Source: Amphirosellinia nigrospora (taxonomy: Eukaryota > Ascomycota > Sordariomycetes > Xylariales > Xylariaceae). From it: a stretch of 64,000 bases of DNA. The position numbers and the translations under genes were made by a program. The notes under the pieces were generated by a model. That model was not told the origin of the DNA. It ran no database searches and saw nothing but the letters and a program-made list of their open reading frames with translations. Every line of letters starts with the position of its first letter. The first letter of the stretch is position 1. Shown piece by piece: positions 61,901 to 64,000 of this stretch. The stretch is taken from assembly GCA_004123355.1 (NCBI GenBank), contig SCHM01000008.1:181501-245500 (forward strand). Reading direction: 5' to 3'.

Positions 61901-62710
61901 GACCTGTAATTTTACCCTGGCGGGAGCACTCGGTCTGCCATTTCGAGAGCTACATGCCGCGCGCTCGCATTTACGTATTTATCTCGACGCCCCGGCCACG
62001 AAATTCGTACCTCGTCTCGGTGAACGGGTATGTGGCAGCGAAGCTGTAGCATTGGGGGGAGTTGTAATTCTCCGCGTCGACTCGACCACGGTCCGGGGAA
62101 CGGTTTGGGGTAAGGATCTTCTAGGTTAGGTTTCATGCAGGTTCTGGGGCAAGTCGACGTGTCGCCATGTCTGCAGGCTATACTTAGACAACACAGGAAA
62201 TAAGATAATAATAAAATTGGAAGCCGATAAATCACTGGCACGGATGCGACGGCATACTATGTACAACGTTGTTCGGTCTTGGCAATTCTGGTGGTGCGAT
62301 GACATCGCCATATAATTACTGTCTAACAGTACAAGAGCTCCCGAAAGCTAGGACATCTTCCAGCCAGTGACGCAAGTCGCGACTAGGGGGAGATGATCGG
62401 CGCCTCGGGTAACATCCCGCATCCAGGAACAAGCGAGAGCTACCTGTACATAGTAAGGGAAACAAGCTTCCCGGCTTTGTTTAGCGTACCTAGCTCGTTG
62501 CTTGGCAGTTATGACGACACAGAGTACCTGCATTGTTCGTCATAGTAAATACAAGTAATACCTAACATTATAGTCCAGCTATCAACAAGTATATAAGTTA
62601 AATCACCACGAATTCATTACGAGTCCTAGAATAAACCAATGAGCGATACTCTACTTAGCTTGGAACGTTTCGATACAGCTAGCTAGCTCAGTACAAACGA
62701 AGCCGTCACG
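61901..62710. promoter_or_regulatory. Divergent promoter region, pectate lyase / histidine phosphatase
   Basis: 810 bp between two divergent starts of secreted-enzyme genes. TATATAAG at 62590-62597 lies about 115 bp before the phosphatase start, properly oriented. CTAGCTAGCTAG is at about 62677-62688. No gene was seen. Confidence 0.5.
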
Positions 62711-64000
62711 ATGCCTTCGACGGGCCTCAATCGCTTGCCCCAGTGGCTGCAGATGGGACTTGTAGTCGTTTTCGCCCAGACCAGCTCAGCAACATCACTC
62801 TATTCAAATTACAAAATCAACCCTCTCGAACATCTCGGCGGCGTGGCGCCTTACTTCGAGTCACAGGATCCGCCTGTATCTCCCTCACCACCACAGGGTT
62901 GCACGCCGGTTCGGGCCGCGTACCTGAATCGGCATGCAGCGATCTACGCCAACGACTTCGATTACGAAGAGTACCTGGAGCCGTTCATCTCCAAGTTGAA
63001 GAACCACACCCAGATCGACTGGGCCAAGATCCCGACGTTGAACTTCCTCTCGGGCTGGACGGCCCCCATCACGGAAGCCGAAGAAGAGCTTCTCACGCGT
63101 GTGGGCAAAGTCGAAGCGGCGCAGCTCGGCGCCACGCTGTCGTTCCGGTATCCCAATTTGAAAATACCAGGCCACGTCTGGACGTCGTCTGCCGAGCGCA
63201 CGGAGAAGTCTGCGCAGTCGTTGGTGCGAGGGCTAGAAACCGACGACGACGAGATCCGCGTCATCAGCATCTATGAATCGAAAAAGGCAGGCGCCAACAG
63301 CCTGACGCCATACCAGAGCTGCCCGGCGTACTCGTCGTCGGCCGGCAGCGACCAGTCGGGCGTGTTTCTGAAGAAATTCACGGCGCCGATCGCAGCCAGG
63401 CTGAACGCGCTGGCGCCCGCGTTCAACTTCACGTCCAACGACGTCTACGGCATGATGGAGCTGTGCGGCTACGAGGCGGTGATCCGAGGAGCTCGCCGTT
63501 CTGCGACCTGGACCTCTTCTCGCCCGACGACTGGCTCGGGTGGGAATACGCGGCCGATATCATGTACCACTACAACGTCGGCTACGGCAACCAAGTGTCG
63601 GGCTTCGTCGGACTTCCCTGGCTCAACGCCACGGCCCGTCTTCTGCTGGCCGACCACAGCGACGAGGACATCTACGTCAGCTTCACGCACCGCGAACTGC
63701 CGCCGATGGTGACGGTGGCCATGGGGCTGTTCAACAACTCGGCGTTCGGGGCAGCGCGTCGGCCATCAACGACACGATGCCGCTCGACCGCATCAACTAC
63801 GGCCGCGCGTGGAAGAGCTCGTACGTGTTGCCGTTCCTGGGGAACTTGGCGATGGAGCGGTTGAGCTGCAACGGCACGCACGGATACGACGACGGGGAAT
63901 ACTACCGCATCCTGGTGAACAGCGCACCGCAGCCCTTGCCCGACTGCGCCGACGGCCCCGGGACCAGCTGCTCGAGGAGCGGGTTCGAGCGATACATGCA
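62711..64000 (+). CDS. Secreted histidine phosphatase superfamily (branch 2) protein, 3' end cut by window
   Basis: The start at 62711 gives a signal peptide (MPSTGLNRLPQWLQMG then LVVVFAQTSSA). The domain begins GCTPVRAAYLNRHAAIYAND, followed by FDYEEYLEPFI, VWTSSAERTEKSAQSLVRG, CPAYSSSAGSDQSG, YGMMELCGYEAVIRG and PFCDLDLFSPDDWLGWEYAA, with THRELPPMVTVAMGLFNN near the catalytic proton-donor position. It matches fungal histidine acid phosphatases/phytase-like proteins, but of a subgroup whose RHGxRxP is replaced by RHAAIYAND. Substrate and activity are uncertain. Two breaks, a missing base near 63490 and a missing G near 63748, interrupt the frame while similarity continues to the edge (GFERYM). 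The catalytic N-terminal His is kept. Secretion into the medium is expected. Confidence 0.85.

Overview
The window looks like nuclear DNA of a filamentous ascomycete (Pezizomycotina, most likely Sordariomycetes). Genes carry short 48-176 bp introns with GTNNGT-type donors. Strand use is mixed, with convergent and divergent neighbours and no operons. The protein families are typical of such fungi: sedolisin, GH10 xylanase with CBM1, PL1 pectate lyase, alpha-arrestin of the creD/apyA group, fungal Utp8, and a homeobox plus C2H2 protein. I saw no tRNA, rRNA, CRISPR array, virus-like element or intact transposon.

Layout. 0-7 kb: a DUF1772 (anthrone-oxygenase-like) protein cut by the window edge, a cytochrome P450 and an FAD monooxygenase, which together look like an aromatic tailoring set. 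7-12.3 kb: a secreted sedolisin peptidase and a secreted GH10-CBM1 xylanase. 13.5-16.3 kb: an alpha-arrestin. 16.3-24.7 kb: gene-poor, AT-richer to the right, holding a decayed P450. 24.7-31.6 kb: a FAR1-like protein, a small unknown three-exon gene, eIF3c and a hemerythrin-like protein. 34-39.2 kb: a SnoaL-like protein, a homeobox/C2H2 regulator, a Tyr/Gly-coding tandem repeat and a previously unlisted 95-residue membrane protein. 40-46.6 kb: a four-BRCT Dpb11/Rad4/TopBP1 homologue and an 858-residue fungal protein. 46.6-52.2 kb: no recognisable gene. 52.2-59.7 kb: divergent Utp8 and Elg1/ATAD5. 59.9-64 kb: divergent pectate lyase and histidine phosphatase, the latter cut by the window end.

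How the genes relate. Three groups stand out: the left-edge oxidoreductases (secondary-metabolism-like), four secreted enzymes (peptidase, xylanase, pectate lyase, phosphatase) that fit saprotrophic or plant-associated feeding, and housekeeping genes for translation (eIF3c), ribosome biogenesis (Utp8) and replication/checkpoint control (Dpb11, Elg1). Dpb11 and Elg1 both act at replication forks, but they lie 13 kb apart and nothing here shows co-regulation.

Quality caution. Most multi-domain genes, including essential ones such as eIF3c, Dpb11, Utp8 and Elg1, switch reading frame one or more times, usually by one missing base and often in a homopolymer. Protein similarity continues cleanly across the switches. 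I read this as consensus error in the assembly, not gene death, and list these genes as CDS with the breaks noted. Exon limits come from reading splice signals and family continuity by eye.
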